53,407 nt of DNA from Setaria digitata (GCA_003640385.1 RCAB01000432.1:1-53407), one strand, 5' to 3'. Counted from the first letter of the stretch, positions 37,051 to 50,937 are shown. Numbers and translations: made by a program. The notes: generated by a model from the letters alone, not told the origin.

Positions 37051-38471
37051 ATGGCAAAAAATCTTGAAAATACAAGTTATCGGAAGTTGGATGTGGACGC
37101 CTTTGATCCGGAGAAATTTGTGGATTGTGAGGATGCTGAAACTCCCGGAATTGGACCGGATGAACGACTTGTTAACCAGTTATTGCAGTCTGCCAAACTA
37201 CAAGAAGCACTGAAGGCGTCCTTATCAAACCCTCCGTTGAAATGCAAAAACCAGGTTTACTTTACCTCGTTTAAAATTAAAATGCAATGTTTCTGATCCA
37301 TTGTCAAGTACGTTTTTTTTTCAACGCAGTTTTAGATACCAAAGTGATGTAGAAAAGGGGCGAAACAGATTGTTCGGTATCTTTGAGTTGGAATTTACGG
37401 CTTTATTGCCATGTATTGAGTTTTGTAGGTAATGGCTACATAATGTTTCCGACCCAATGTTAACCACTGTGGTTTCGCTCGGACCTGTTAGCTCTTGAGG
37501 GACACTCCAAACATCGCTAAACTTCTAACGCTCCTCTGGGGAAGGTTGAAAAGCAAAATTCATTCAGTTATCTTTGATCTTTATAGAAAGCTACTGAAAA
37601 AGCTGTTAAATAAAGTACCGTGAGTGCTGAAGTTTCAGTACGGTGAATATGAAGTCCGCAGAAAGTCGTTGTCGCAGAATTATGGTTTCTTAAATTTGAA
37701 AGTAATTCTAGATTCGGGACCTACTTTTGAATTCCGAGATGTGTTGTATGATATTATAGAATCATTACGGTAACACAAGTAATTACGTCTTGTAGATGAT
37801 AAAAGATCGTTCAACTGCCCTCGTAACAAAAGTTTTGATGAATGTGAAGACAGCGGATATCGAAGGTATGGTCAGAAGCTTAACAGATGATGAAGTAAAT
37901 CTTTTGATGAAATTTATTTATAAAGCAATGGACACTCAGGCAGACAACGCAACTTGCCAGTATCTCTTATCGTGGCATGCACAGGTGATTTCAAGTTATT
38001 TTATGTATCAGGGACATGCTATGACTACTATGTCTTTAGGGAATTTCCACTGAATTTCTTTTTTCATTAAGTCAAATTTAGTTTTTATTGTTCCTTTTTT
38101 ATTGTATTTTTGGAGGCTTTTTATATTCGTCTATACATATCCCAGTTTCATGTTATTGATTTACTACCTGTCTTGTCCTCCTTTTTTACATACTCGAGCA
38201 AAATTTTAAAGTATATATTTCAGAAGACTTTGAAATGTGAGAGTCTCACGTCCTTTAATCACCGGACGGAGTGGGAAATACTGGTAGAGATAAATGAAAA
38301 TTTGTATGACGCTGGGGATTTGCAAAATTTTTCGAATGAGACAAACAATTGAAATTTCATGTTGTTAGTTTAATGCTTCGGATTGGTGCCAGTTTAGAAT
38401 CGTTTCAGGTATTAGCCCGTGGGGGATACGGTGCTATAATTCGTGTATTTTGTGATCGACAAAGGTTGTGA
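37051..38471 (+). CDS. ARPC5: Arp2/3 complex subunit 5 (p16-Arc)
   Basis: This is the smallest subunit of the Arp2/3 complex, which nucleates branched actin; ARPC5 holds ARPC1 in the complex. Three exons join in phase: 37051-37254, 37796-37984 and 38409-38471, giving 151 residues, the same as human. Recognisable parts are YRKLDVDAFDPEKFVDCEDA at the N-terminus, IKDRSTALVTKVLMNVKTAD, and DEVNLLMKFIYKAMD in the helical core. The last exon, VLARGGYGAIIRVFCDRQRL, matches the conserved C-terminal helix. The ATG lies 14 nt after a TTTCAG acceptor, consistent with trans-splicing. It is known as arx-7 in Caenorhabditis. PIGN converges from the right, about 1 kb away. Confidence 0.95.
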
Positions 38472-39475
38472 CTCCTGCCTTTGGCTGTCACATTCATCTT
38501 GTTTCCTGCAGTTCGAAGGCTGAATATCGTCCTAGGAAGACACGATTTACGCTTGTAATCCTTACATCGCTATATGGTCGTTCGTGATGAGGGTATTAAG
38601 AATCTGGTATCTTATATTAGTCATAAAATCCTATTTCCCGTGGCACTGCTACAGCGGATGCTATATTCCTGTTTTATTCAGGTTAATTTTTCCTTAGCTG
38701 TATTTCAAGTTTTTTTTGAGGATGCCCTGAAGATGAGAAGTGGCTTTGCATTCCTATAGTACTGCTGTATGTATAAACATTGCATTTAGTTTCGCCACTG
38801 CGCTTTGCAGGTACTACATTATGGATTCTCTTCTAACACTATCAGTTACAATTATATGTAACGAATTTGTAATTGATCAAGATTTCATGTTTTATTATCT
38901 AACAGTAGTATCATTTTGAGACCGTTGAAGACGGGACCAACTGACTAAACAGAAAAGTTTGACAGCTGGCTTTATAGGACTGGCTAGGAAAAAAGTATGG
39001 TAGCAGTCTTAATAAGTTAACTTGAGTAACAAAAGTCGAAAATCAAAAATGCGCGGTGTATACAGATTTCTCACACTTTTCATATCGAAATTTCATTATG
39101 TGGTATGCCACGGCTATATACTAGTACGAAATGAAGTAACACATTTTACATGTATTTACAATATTTCTGGGAAACAAGCAGTATAAAGTGAAAAGTTTAC
39201 CCGCAACGTAATTAAATAGAAATTTGTTGGTGGCTTGAACTAGTATATCTACGCATAATTCTGCATTTAATTAAGCTTTATTAAAACGTGTTAGGAGATT
39301 CTCCTAATTCAGGTACAAACCTTTTCATTGCTTACTGTAGCTCGGGTGAATTCTTGTCTAACATTTCCAACAGTTTATGTGCACCTTACAGTGGATTACG
39401 AAACCCTAAATCATCCGAAACTTCCATATCCTCGAACCATAATTTTTTCAAAAACCTTACCGTCCTAAGAAGCAG
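38472..39475. other. Convergent intergenic region, no gene seen
   Basis: 1 kb between the stops of ARPC5 and PIGN. A minus-strand AATAAA (TTTATT at 39277-39282 on the plus strand) lies about 195 nt after the PIGN stop and may be its poly(A) signal. Short frames at 38574-38759 and 39288-39479 on the plus strand lack any splice or family support. Confidence 0.5.
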
Positions 39476-42400
39476 TTAAACGATATCTTTCTCCCTTTTC
39501 GAAGTCAAAAAACAGAGACGTATCCGTTCCAATATTGTCTCTTTACCGTACACAACTTTACTTAACGAAAGAGGAAGCAAATATTCAGTGAAATTCAACA
39601 AAAGATACACTACAAGAGTTAATAACATGCATACTGAATAATGACTTATGCTCGTACCAATATCCACCCAACTTCCTTCATCCACTAATCGAAAAAAGAA
39701 GACCTGAAATCAATATCATCTGGCTTGATCAAATACACCATCAAATAGAACCACACTTACAAGTCGATATAGATTTAGAGGATACTGTGAGTAGAGTAAT
39801 CTCGGCATTGCTGGTCTTCAGTTGTTATTGGGAATGAGCAAGATGTTGCCAGCCATTTTTTTTTTTTTTTTTTCCCTAAACTAATTCTACTACCCTCACT
39901 GAATGCTTCCTCACCCTCCATTTCTCATTTCTGTCGCACTACGAAAGATTTCCTATTGCACAGCAACATCCGCAACCTTAATTACATTCTAGGCAATGGA
40001 TGGAATGAAGAATTACCAGTGCCATTGCGTCGGAAATGATTAGCAATATCATAGATAATTTCGCGATTAAGATCTTTTTCAGTCGAACAATGGCGGCATA
40101 TGTGAAAGCAACGGCCAAAATTGGCAACGATATTTTGAAAATTAATATAGCTGACATAGTAAATGGTGAGAAAACCGATATAAAGCAGCGTAAAAATGAC
40201 GGGTTAAAACTATTTAAGGAAGCAATATTGCCCGTTCCAAAGAAAGCTGCTTCTATAAGAATAACCAAGATTAAGCCTTGCAGCCAATCGTTAAAAACAG
40301 TTTCGTTAATGCCTGAAATGTTTATGAAATCGCAAAATAAGTAGGGCGTAGTTAAGTAAAACTTCAAAGCATTTAGTTTGCAAAACCAAGTTGAAATGAA
40401 ACTCGAAAGAATTAACCTGTTACAGTTAAATGTCTTGCTTCAAAATCTCTCTCAGGCAATGACATAGCTAGAAATTCATCATCGCTCATGTGTCCAAATT
40501 CCAGTCGTAAATATGTGGAAAGAAGGATAAATAGAAGCAACATAAATGAAGATTCGTATGACAAGCTCAAGAGAGCATATGGTAACATAAGTGATGAGAA
40601 CCAACAGATCAGGCGAATGATAACTGACTGAGATGACACCAATGGTAGAACTGCTGTTACAGGTATTGAAAGCCAACAAATTGAGCGTAAAAACATTAAT
40701 AGCAACTAAAACCGAATTTTTGAACTACAAAACCATTTATAACTATTGAGAAGAAATCTTAGGAGAAAATTTATTCTTAAAAACATTGTCATTCGAATCA
40801 AGAAAACCTAACCTTATAGTCCCTGAAAACATCCACAAGAATTACGATGACTGCAGCAAAAAAATGCAAAGCTGAATAGCACCTGAACAGTACTTTCGTT
40901 GATTCCTGCACTACAAACGCAGAAATCCACGAAATCAATAATGAGGTGAGGAAAGATGATAAGGCACAAACTGTAGGAAGCGGTGTTTGTCCAACCACTG
41001 GTAACTGAGGATAGATAGCAATAGCGAAACAGCATACCAACCACATCCGTTTCCTGTACAGGAAGAGTCAAAAAATATATGAATTAAAACACTTTTCCAA
41101 AAATTATTTCAGAATGATAGGCGGTCAACAAAAATCATCATTTTTGACAATCACTTCGCATAAAGTAATATTATTCCTTTTGTTCACGCAAAATAATGGG
41201 AAATTATATTAAAATTTACAAAATATTAAATGTTCCAGCATTAAATCTATTGAAATTGGAAACTATGCGCATTTGCTAACAGAGTAAATCACATCTATTT
41301 CAAATACATACCATTTAACTACGTCTTGATTTTCTCCACGCCTTAATAATGGAATGAGACCTAGAACCACAAACTCTACGGAAAGGACTGGACGATAAAT
41401 GAAAGAGGAAACAATTATTGACAGGATTACAGCTGAAACAAATACTCTTAATATTTTTGAAAAAATAAACCAAGGTTAGATGCTGAGGATTTGATTCTAC
41501 CGGCAGTAATATCATTTATGTTTATCCATAGTTCCATGAATTAAAAAAACCACCTATTTGAAATTTTATCATGAATTTTAAAAAATAGCTGACTCAAAAT
41601 TTTAGCATATATATCCGAAGTATATGCAGCTTTATATTTATATGTAGCTCAGTTGTTTCAAAGAAAAAATCAAATACTTTCTTTGCACTGCAAAACGCAC
41701 CAGCTGAAATGGCTAATAACGACCAGTAGATACAAAACAAAAGCCATTTTCTTTCCTTTCCTGAATACCGGATTGAATACCATAATATGGTTATGTTTTC
41801 TATGCTGTAACAAAGCGAATCGCTGTTTGCATTGTAGCAAATGCATGATAGATACACAGGAAGTGTCAAATACACGGCATGTGTAAATTGTAGTCCGCAC
41901 AACAATAATAAGACAAACACTCCGCCAACAACAAATAACTCTCCTGCGCCTAGATGCAATACGCTGTTATCCTTCAGCTGCGTAGAAGTTCTAGAAACAT
42001 CAGCAAGTGACAAAACCTTACGAAACCACTAAGCGCAAAATTGCATTTTATTTCTACACTCTCTTAATTACAGCTGCTTAACAAAATTATCATATATTTA
42101 TGTTCTTTTCAATTTCGGAGAATTCCTATTCTCAATTTATAATAAAGTTTACCTTAATGCGATAAAATAAACACAGAGCATCCATATCATGAAGGTACAA
42201 GCGACAGCAATTCCCAGTAACGTTCGATCATAACGATGAAAATACATTAAACCATTTCGAAGAACCGGAATCCACTGCATGCACACTGCTATAGCTGCCT
42301 CAAATCTAAAGAATTATTCAGCACTTTGATTAGCATTGAAAATCAAACATGGAAAACCTCCGGACAGTAAATGACTCAACGTAGAAGTCGACACGCATCA

Positions 42401-45037
42401 GACTCCTCAAGAAGGTTTAAAATGCAACTCATCAAACCGTTCATTAAAACTGCAAGTACAGCATTGGTGAATTACTTTATTTTAAATGATAAGTTATAAT
42501 AACCAATTAACTTTCAAGGACTTTAAGTAAAACTGACCTATTTTGTGTCACAAGTCTTTTAATTTCATTTTCAATGGTGGACAATATTTTTGGATGAAAT
42601 TGGTCAAAATCACGAAACATGAAAGGCGGTGAATGAGCTTTTTTTTCATTCTTCTTCAGAACAAACTGTTCCAGCATCTGGTATAAGTGATAAGAATGTT
42701 TATATGGGAAAAAAATTTTCTCGGGTTATTTGCTTAGAGTTTTGAATTCTGCTGACCGTGGACCAAAAATGAAAATAAGGCACAGTTATAAGACAAAATG
42801 ATGCAAAGGTATCAAAAATTACTGTTGATTGCTTAGTCTCAAATGTGTTAATTCAAAATATTAAAACAAAACGGCAGTAGTAATGAACCTGCTTAAAATT
42901 GGCGTATGCCGCTTGAAATTTGTATCTTGGAGTAGCGTCCAACAAATCCAGAGGCACAGTCCCAAAACTGTTCATTGGAATTGGGCAACCAAGTAAAGCG
43001 GACATTAGAGGAGAGAGATCGATCTTCAAAAATTCATACAACAGAAACAGTCAGTACTTAAACCACGGAACAGTAAAATAAAAACAAAAGTCGAAAAACG
43101 ACATACTTGACTAATTTCATTCTTCATAGCTCTACTACGTACACCACGACCCCAAATCAGCAAAGGTGTGGTCAGTTCGTCTTCTGTACCAGCACCGTGT
43201 GAACCCCAATCGGTCATTCCGTGATCTGAGGTGAACATGTATGCTGTTCTAAAATTATCAAAATGATTATTCCTAATCAAAGAAAAAGATGAGTCTTATT
43301 TGAAGCAAGTATAGCACAGCTCATTCAAAATCAATTTGAAAAATTTTAAAGTGATGAAAAAAAGACGAAAAAAAAATCATTATTTGTAACAACTTTAATA
43401 TAGTTTTCCAGATAGTAGTTTTAAACAGAAGCTAAAATGCGTTTTTTGAAAATAAACCTTATATATATAACAGAAGATTTATTTCTTGGTATATCGTTTA
43501 TATATATATATATATATATTCTAGAAACAAACCTGTTATCTCCAAAGAAACCATCCAATAACTGTACCACCCTTGCAATCCCTGCATCAACAACTGCAAT
43601 ATTATCAATGTACTTATCTGAGTGTGGTTTATAACCATGTCCATTTGTATCCAATCCTAATAAATGCAGGAACAATATGAGCCGATCTGAGGACAAGCGT
43701 TTCGTAGTGATTATATCTGTATTATTGAAAAGTTCCTAAATTAAAATTTTTAATTATTCAATTATATCTCAAAAAGAACTCTCACAGCATGCAAAAGTTC
43801 CTTAATAAAAGGTCTTTTCTTTTTTTTTTTTGAAGTGTACATTGCAGTAACCTCACCTCTACTTCTTTGAATACCCACCGATCGAGTTGTGCAGCATCGT
43901 TCTGTTGAAAATCCTCCCAGTTCGGGGAATAAACCATTGCAGTGGCGTGAGTTATATCACTGGTGAACATTAGAACAATATCCGGACTACCAAAAGCAAA
44001 TGCCTCTCGTGACCTGTAGTGGAGTACTGGAATTTCTAAAATCTTGTAATGTACAGTCCACACGACATAGTTCTAGAAATCTACACCATATTTTATATTA
44101 CAAAAATGTTCTTCACAACTAAACGGCTAAAATGTTTGATGAAGAAATCAAAACTACAATAAAAAAAAAAAAAACTTCTACATGTGAAGTTGACAATCGT
44201 TTTATGTTCTAAACTTTACCTATTGATGATGCTGTCAAATGGAACTGGATTATGCTTCCAACCACGAGCAACGGCACTGACATCTTCAAAAAATCCAGCT
44301 AGCATTGCCACATGTCCAGGACGTGATTCGGTCGGCACATGACTTATACTAACACCCCAGCAACCCTAAAAATGACCAAACCATGGATGAATTCTACATT
44401 CCAAAGACCGTAACCTTTTCTATCTCCTCCGAAACAAGAGTTTACAATGTCTTTTTTTTTTTCTGATATATAAAGTGGTTTATGAACAGTAGCTTTCGTA
44501 AACTGATTTCAGTTTCGTCAAATTTAATTTTATTTACCTTGTTTGAATTAATAATTTCGTGTAAAAATGGGGATTTTTCAGGATGATTGAAGAATGTATC
44601 TGCCCGTAAACCATCTGAAAATCAACAAAAGATGGTTTACTTGAACCCACAAGATGGTTTACCCTTTAGAAATGGGAGGAATTTCAAAATTAATCCTAGT
44701 GATGTTAAATGGATCAGATACATTAAGCAAAATAGTACAAATACTGTCAGCTTCTTTGATTAGAGAAAAGAATGCCGGAAGAAGTAAGATATAAGAAATC
44801 AAAATCGATCAAGTTTTGTAATTTTATTATTCAAAAATTTTTAACATATTTAATTAAAACCGAAATACCAGCTGAGAATATGACAAGACGATCAGCCAGG
44901 CCTTTTCCATTAGTGATGGAATGTGGATGAAGGCCTGTAACTAAAGGTGACGAGTAGTATATATCAAATATCGAATACAATAACACTGCATGTACAAATA
45001 TGCCCAATATCATTAGTTTGCTATCTATGTTCAGCAT
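39476..45037 (-). CDS. PIGN: GPI ethanolamine phosphate transferase 1
   Basis: PIG-N (yeast Mcd4) adds phosphoethanolamine to the first mannose of GPI precursors in the ER. Exons, 5' to 3': 44869-45037, 44538-44614, 44220-44365, 43857-44013, 43533-43735, 43107-43248, 42889-43023, 42538-42677, 42153-42305, 41689-41990, 41312-41432, 40813-41053, 40417-40705, 40017-40312 and 39476-39703. Phases agree and give 932 residues (human 931). An N-terminal membrane anchor precedes [15 protein letters not shown]. The lumenal phosphodiesterase domain has DGLRAD at 57-62, [11 protein letters not shown] with the probable catalytic Thr94, [20 protein letters not shown], and the metal site [19 protein letters not shown]. 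The C-terminal half is a multi-membrane PigN domain with [16 protein letters not shown] and [12 protein letters not shown]. An upstream exon could add an in-frame N-terminal extension. Confidence 0.97.
43498..43519. repeat. (TA)n microsatellite
   Basis: A short alternating TA run in PIGN intron 5, immediately downstream of the donor of exon 5 in the transcript. Confidence 0.85.
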
Positions 45038-45044
45038 AAGGTAG

Positions 45045-45196
45045 CTGAAAATTTAGTATAATTATATGATACAGTTATTCAAATTTTTTTTGGAAATTAA
45101 ACTCATTACTATCAAGATATTCAATTCATTCACAGCGTAACAGTATAGTTCTTCAAATTTGGTAGCTGCATCAAAAATGTATCACAAATATTTTAC
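45045..45196 (-). other. Possible 5' intron of PIGN
   Basis: A donor TTATCG|GTAAAA at 45196 and an acceptor TTTTCAG at 45045 would join an upstream exon (from about 45285 down to 45197) to the PIGN start exon in the PIGN frame. The upstream frame contains MKFKLLEMSIIHAFLFIHS, a hydrophobic start. If used, PIGN would carry about 33 extra N-terminal residues, unlike its relatives, so this may be only 5' UTR. The acceptor alone could be a trans-splice site. Confidence 0.35.
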
Positions 45197-45299
45197 CGAT
45201 AATAACATGTGGGAGACAGCTCGTGACAACTATGAATGAAGAGAAAAGCGTGAATTATACTCATTTCTAATAATTTAAATTTCATGTTTCCAAACTTTG

Positions 45300-46259
45300 C
45301 CAACTTAAAATAATTACTCCACAGGTATGAACTGTATGGAAAAGAAGACTCTGAAAGTTTCGTGAGATTCACTTCACTCAAATGAACTCTCGAACTATTA
45401 ACAACTATAAAACATTTCACTATTTATTACTCTATGGCCTCCTCGCAACCACTACTAACGCTATTTTAACCAATCACTCATTCTCTTTTCCTCCTCTCTT
45501 TCAATGCTCATTCTGCAAATCTTATCAGTCTTACTACCACACCACTAACATTTTCGTAATCAAAGAAAATTCTTTAAGATATCTGTAACATGTTGTTTCG
45601 TATTTCTAAACAATCACTGTATCTCCAAAATTATTATGCTATCTTAAGATCATATTTTAGCAGGGCTTTCGATAGAAGAAATACCAGGCGTGGTAATTTA
45701 ATGACCCATGACCCTAATGTGTGTGTTAAGTTTTTGAAGTGGTGACGGGTGCAGTGTTTAAGTCATTCTCTGGATAAGCTAATCATTTCTTAATCACACC
45801 CTTCTTATCCTTCTTCCTGAAATTTCACCTTCACCTATGAATAACTGCTTGAAGTAAAACATTTTACACACATTTGGTCATGATAGAAATGGTACAAAAT
45901 GTTGAATTAACAGTGGAAGGTATACACAGTACCTCTAATTACATCGTGTTTTATCAGATTAAAACAATAAGTACGTCATACATCATCAGATTGTTATTCG
46001 TTTTAAAGTTACAGTAGTTAGAAGCTATGAAAGTTATTTTAATGTGGTGAAAACAATAAACTTCTACATGCTGACAGGATTCTAAAGCGCTAGTGAAATT
46101 AATTAAACAAATACACTTAAATTTAGCATTTAAGATAATGGATTGGCTGTTCAATTAGTTTAACGTATTATACGAGATAATTGCATGGTGAAAAGTAATT
46201 TTCATCGACAACAATGACACCACCATTTTGATTATGAATAAGCTTTATTCCATTTTTAG
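45300..46259. other. Upstream region of PIGN, no firm gene
   Basis: This stretch is AT-rich. A plus-strand frame at 45382-45588 begins with a hydrophobic, signal-like stretch, but I cannot confirm that it is expressed. It could conceivably be the missing first exon of the candidate gene that follows. Confidence 0.35.
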
Positions 46260-46794
46260 GCTAATTACTGGTTTCAGAAGAGTCTTATTCTCAGTCTAGT
46301 TACTTTATTGAGTACAGAAATCAATGATGGATTATTTTGCTCGAAGTGCTCATTATTTCCATTTTTGTTAGGTAAGTGCTATATATACAATTATTGTTGT
46401 TTTATTTGCGATTCTTTTTTCTTCTCTAAGATTCAGCAGAGAGAAGATATGTAACTTTCACTGTCCTCCTCATTTAGGTTTAAGATTTAACTAAATATTT
46501 GGTTGTATGGAAAAATAGCTGGAAGTGCTCCTTCAGAAGCTGACTGCTCTAATACTTTCAATGCAGAAGCGGCTATGTTTGACAGTAGTAAGATATTTCA
46601 CTCAGTTATTAATTTTTTTTTAAACTGATTTAGCAGAGAATTATTATATATGATACAAGAGCAACTGAAAATCAATATCAGTTGGAGTTTTTGAAGCAAA
46701 AACTGTTGATAGTTTATCATCGGATCTGGTCCATTCTGAGTCAGGAAGCGATACATACGCACATAATAAATGCTTTAGTAGCAACTCTCTCTAG
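46260..46794 (+). CDS. Candidate unrecognised small gene, 3' exons
   Basis: Three open blocks join in consistent phase: 46260-46371 (after CATTTTTAG, ending in the strong donor G|GTAAGT), 46537-46587 (after CTCCTTCAG, ending A|GTAAGA) and 46682-46794 (after ATATCAG, stop TAG). The product segment is about 91 residues. It has a hydrophobic stretch SLILSLVTLLS, a CSKC pair, then an acidic/Ser-rich tail with VDSLSSDLVHSESGSD. No start codon or upstream exon is convincing, so the 5' end is missing, or the gene begins with an exon I could not place. I do not recognise the family. Chance agreement of phases in AT-rich DNA is possible. Confidence 0.35.
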
Positions 46795-49700
46795 TTCACG
46801 TCAATTATTCTTTGTTTCAGTGAATTTTTCCTTCACAATTTCATATTTTGACATAGATTCCTGTTTCTCGAATGAGTCATGAGTAATTCTAAATTAATTA
46901 CTAATTATTGGAAAAATTATAGCATCGAAAATCAATCAGCAGCTGCTCTTACAAGCAGACCTTAATAAATTCACCCTTTAACTGTGAATTATAAGCATTT
47001 CAAAAAAAGGGACTTCATCGATCTCGAAATACTTGCATATTTGTTCATTGTGTTTAATTGAAATAATTACCATTCATATAATAAATATGCCACAGCTTAG
47101 AGGCTATAAGTGTCGTGATGGCCTTAAATTAAGAACTAAAGTATGTCAAAAGAAAAATAATTTTCTGCTGAAAAGTTGCAGAGAAGTTGTAAGGTCTTTT
47201 TTGGTTTGACGATGAAAGTAAAAAAGAAAAAATGCTGGTAATATTTTTATTTTTGTCTACTACAGTTCATAAATGAACAATACTACTTATTGCAAAGTTT
47301 CGATGGAGATAAAAAATTTTGAACTAACTACTGAGAAGTAGTTAAGAGGATTTAATGATAAAATTTTTATTCACAGCTTACTTAGTGCTTACCCTGTAAT
47401 GATTTGTACGAGAAAAGTTAACATTCAAATCTCATCCTGTTTAATAAAAAATTTCACTCGTGCAAACTTGATTATATTCACTGATTAATTCGAAAATGAA
47501 TTAAAATTCTTTTACTTTAAGAAAAATATGGCATAAAAGTGAAGAATTTTCATAATATACTGATTCTACTCCACCTCGATCCCTTCTCCTAAAGGAAATG
47601 ATTGCTATCACAGTGTATACATTAAAATATGTTAACACAATCTCATGGTATTTTGAAATAATTGGTTCATCTATTTCAAATCTATCCTTGGTGAAAAGAG
47701 GGCACTTTTTGTGGATTATTACCTAAAAAACATCATACTGCACCGTCTTTTTTTATCCTATTAAATTCCATTTTCTTTTTTTTTTTTTTAACTTTCTTAA
47801 AAATAATTGTTGACTGTTTCTAAAATGAAGAAACAGAAATAAAGCCTAAAGAATTAGCTATTTTAAAGAATAGTGCTGTATTTGTGGCGTAAAATATGCA
47901 GTCATTAGTATAATTGACTAGAAGTGAATTTGGAGTGTAAATTTTTACTCTATCATATATTTATCCTCATCTGCTACCACTATTCTCTCTGTTATTTGCT
48001 CTTTCCTGAATATTAAAAAATTTTGCCACTTTTGCAGATGCTTGCTATTACTCGGATATTTTTGGCGTTTTGTAATTATTCATACATTAAGCAATTCATT
48101 GAGGATATAAAGCAGGTAATTATTCTGGTTATCCTACTTTTCATTATTTTATATCTTGATCTTTGATTTGCTTGAAAGTAAAACAAATAACAATGAAGTA
48201 TAATAAATTAAAAGGTTCAAATTTTTCCTCGTAGCAACCTTCTATGAAACAAGACCAATAACAAAAAATGAGGTTTTACTCTGTGTAGTGTTTCTTCGTA
48301 TCTCACTAAATCATGATCATCGAATATAAAATTAACAGTGGATAATAAACTATTATGTTCACAATCTTAGTCATGGTTATTTCTTTTAATATTCATTCAA
48401 TAACATTTATGTGATAAAAAAGCAGAAATAAAGTAGACGTATGAAGATATTGTCAGGTAGAATTCCCGAAGACCATGTGCTCACTTATATCAAAGGTGCT
48501 AATTTAAGTGTTGCATCAATTAAAAACGAGTGCTTCTAATTTCTTCTTTTTAATTCGTTATAAATTTACAATTATAAAATTTAACTTAATTTTACGACAA
48601 GCTTACGCTCGTTTGCTTTTTCTGCTTAAATTTTATAATCACAGAATTTAAATCATTCATTGGTGTAATTTGTTTGTAACTGACATTATTAATTTCTTTT
48701 CTAAGGTGTAATTTTTGAATTATTGCCACGAGAGACACTTGCAAGAAATAATTCATATGAAATCGAGAAAGTTCAACTCTTATATCATCTTGTTAATTTA
48801 AAAAAATTTTTTATTAGATTGTTAATTTTTTTAACATATTTCTAATTTAAAAATTTTGTTGCTTGTATCAGTTTTATTCTTCCTTATGTTTTTATTCATT
48901 GCTATCTCAATTATTTTAATAATAGTTTAACAAGACACTTTGGCTTCACACTGAAGATTAGATAAGAGGGAGTATTCAAGTTCCAACATATATTTAAATT
49001 ATTATTAATTTCTTGATGCTTATCTTCATTCTTATCAATATTTGAAATGCTAGTAGCTCTGTACTAGATTGATTGTTGAATTTAATTCACTTAAACAAGC
49101 ATAACTTGGTTTAACAGGTATGAGAAAAAAAACATATTCAGTCAATGAAAGAAAAGGTTTTTTGAGAAAATGTTTATAAACATCTTGAAATATCAAAAAA
49201 AAAAAAAAAAATTATATCTCATTTTGCTGAAGACTTGATTAAAAATTTTGAGTTGGCAGTGAAAGGTCAACCAGTTGTTTTTGCTTTTCCTTCGTTTGTT
49301 TTAAAAGTATTTTTCAATAAAGACTTCTATTTTTCAATTATAAATTATTCATCGTTTCTAAATTAACAAATTCAGCAATTCGCGGAAATTTTTTAACAAA
49401 GATTGAAATTTTCAAATTTAAATGTGTTTTGTTTATGTTAGGATTGATCTGTTGTTCTTTTCCTTGACAGTGGAACTTAAGCAAGAGTATCGCTTCTTCC
49501 AGTTCTTGCAAATTAATTAAATTATTAGTCCAGTTAACCTTCAACATAAAATGAAGCTTTTCTCATTTCTCAGTAATAAAAATATATATGCTATGTCAAT
49601 AAAAAGTAATACGCCTTCGAGCACCACTTTTTCCATTTAATAGTTTTGAATTATTACTAATTGAGAAAGAAATTATAGTTCATTTTCATTCATTTCTTGA

Positions 49701-50937
49701 ATTTTCAGTACATGGAGTACTATTTATGGTGAAGCAGTAGGAAAAGATTCATGTTTCGTCATTAATTCAAAAAAAAAAAAAGTAATTCGTAAAAAGTCAT
49801 TTGACAAACTCTTCAAAATATCATTAAATTTTAATTTTTTTTTTCCTTTTTTGCTTGATATGTTCCAAAAAATTAAAACGACTGTAAAGCTCACTGTCTG
49901 AAGTATTGCACTTTACAGCAAAATTCTTATTATAGCATGATTTATTTTATCTTTTTAGAAGTAATGACTAAAGTATGATTTAGAATGCCCAACTTTATTG
50001 CTTTCTCTTTTAAATTCTTTTTTTTTTATTGCTGTAAATTTTTCTATAGAGGAATGATTTCATCATTTATAATACTTTTGATATTTAGTTGCATTCATAT
50101 TTTGTCATCATCATTCTTTTTTTCTGGCCCTCTAATTAGTACCAAGATATGAAAAAAATAATAAACCATATTAACTTGTAGATTTCAGTACCTAAATTTG
50201 CAAATACACTTTTTTTTTTTTTTTTTGATTTGACAAATTAAATACTAGTGTTTTAGATAAGCTAAAATAGTATGTAACAAAATGAAAATTTAAAATTTGG
50301 TGAATATCAGTAGAAAGCTGCGTTTATTGAAGGTAATGCTTTTCTCGATTGAATGAGACTGCCTATCGGGCAAGAATTGTCTTTTGGGTTTGAAATAAGC
50401 ACGCAATAATTATTGCTTCATTGCAAATTACACATCGAAATTAAAAAGTAAAACAAGTAAGGTAAAACATATAGATTTTACGGAGTATGTTGTGGAAGCT
50501 GGAATGGATATATGTGATAAAAGTTAAAAGTAATCTTCAGTTTTTTCCTTTTTTTTTTTCCTTACTAGTTGAGAATAGCTAACTCCTCTCATATCCTTTC
50601 TCAATAAACGTCTTCATGGCAACCACATCGTCCTGATATTTTTTCCACCCTTTAATAACAGCATTTTGTCTTTCAAGATCCGTTTACATTTATATCGATA
50701 AATTATTAGTTTTTATATTCTCTTTTTTCTTTTTCTAATTCTTTATACGCTCTAATATTTGAAATCTTTAGCAAGCACTGCTTTACTTCAGTTTGATAGC
50801 AATCATTTTGATATGATAAATTCGGAAAGAAAGAAGAAAAAAAAAAGTTTCAAAACTAAAATTTCTGTTCCCTGTACCATTATGCTACGCAAACAGTGCA
50901 AGATAAATCTTTCAGCTATTCTGAGGACTTTTTTTTT
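46795..50937. other. Gene-poor 4-kb region
   Basis: Very AT-rich sequence with many homopolymers. The only exon-like items are 48038-48115, an ATG directly after TTTTGCAG, open for 26 codons to CAG|GTAATT, and 49471-49554, which is open after CCTTGACAG to a TGA stop in matching phase. Together they would encode a 53-residue peptide. I treat them as weak candidates. No RNA gene or transposon is recognisable, and the last kilobase should hold the beta-tubulin promoter. Confidence 0.4.
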
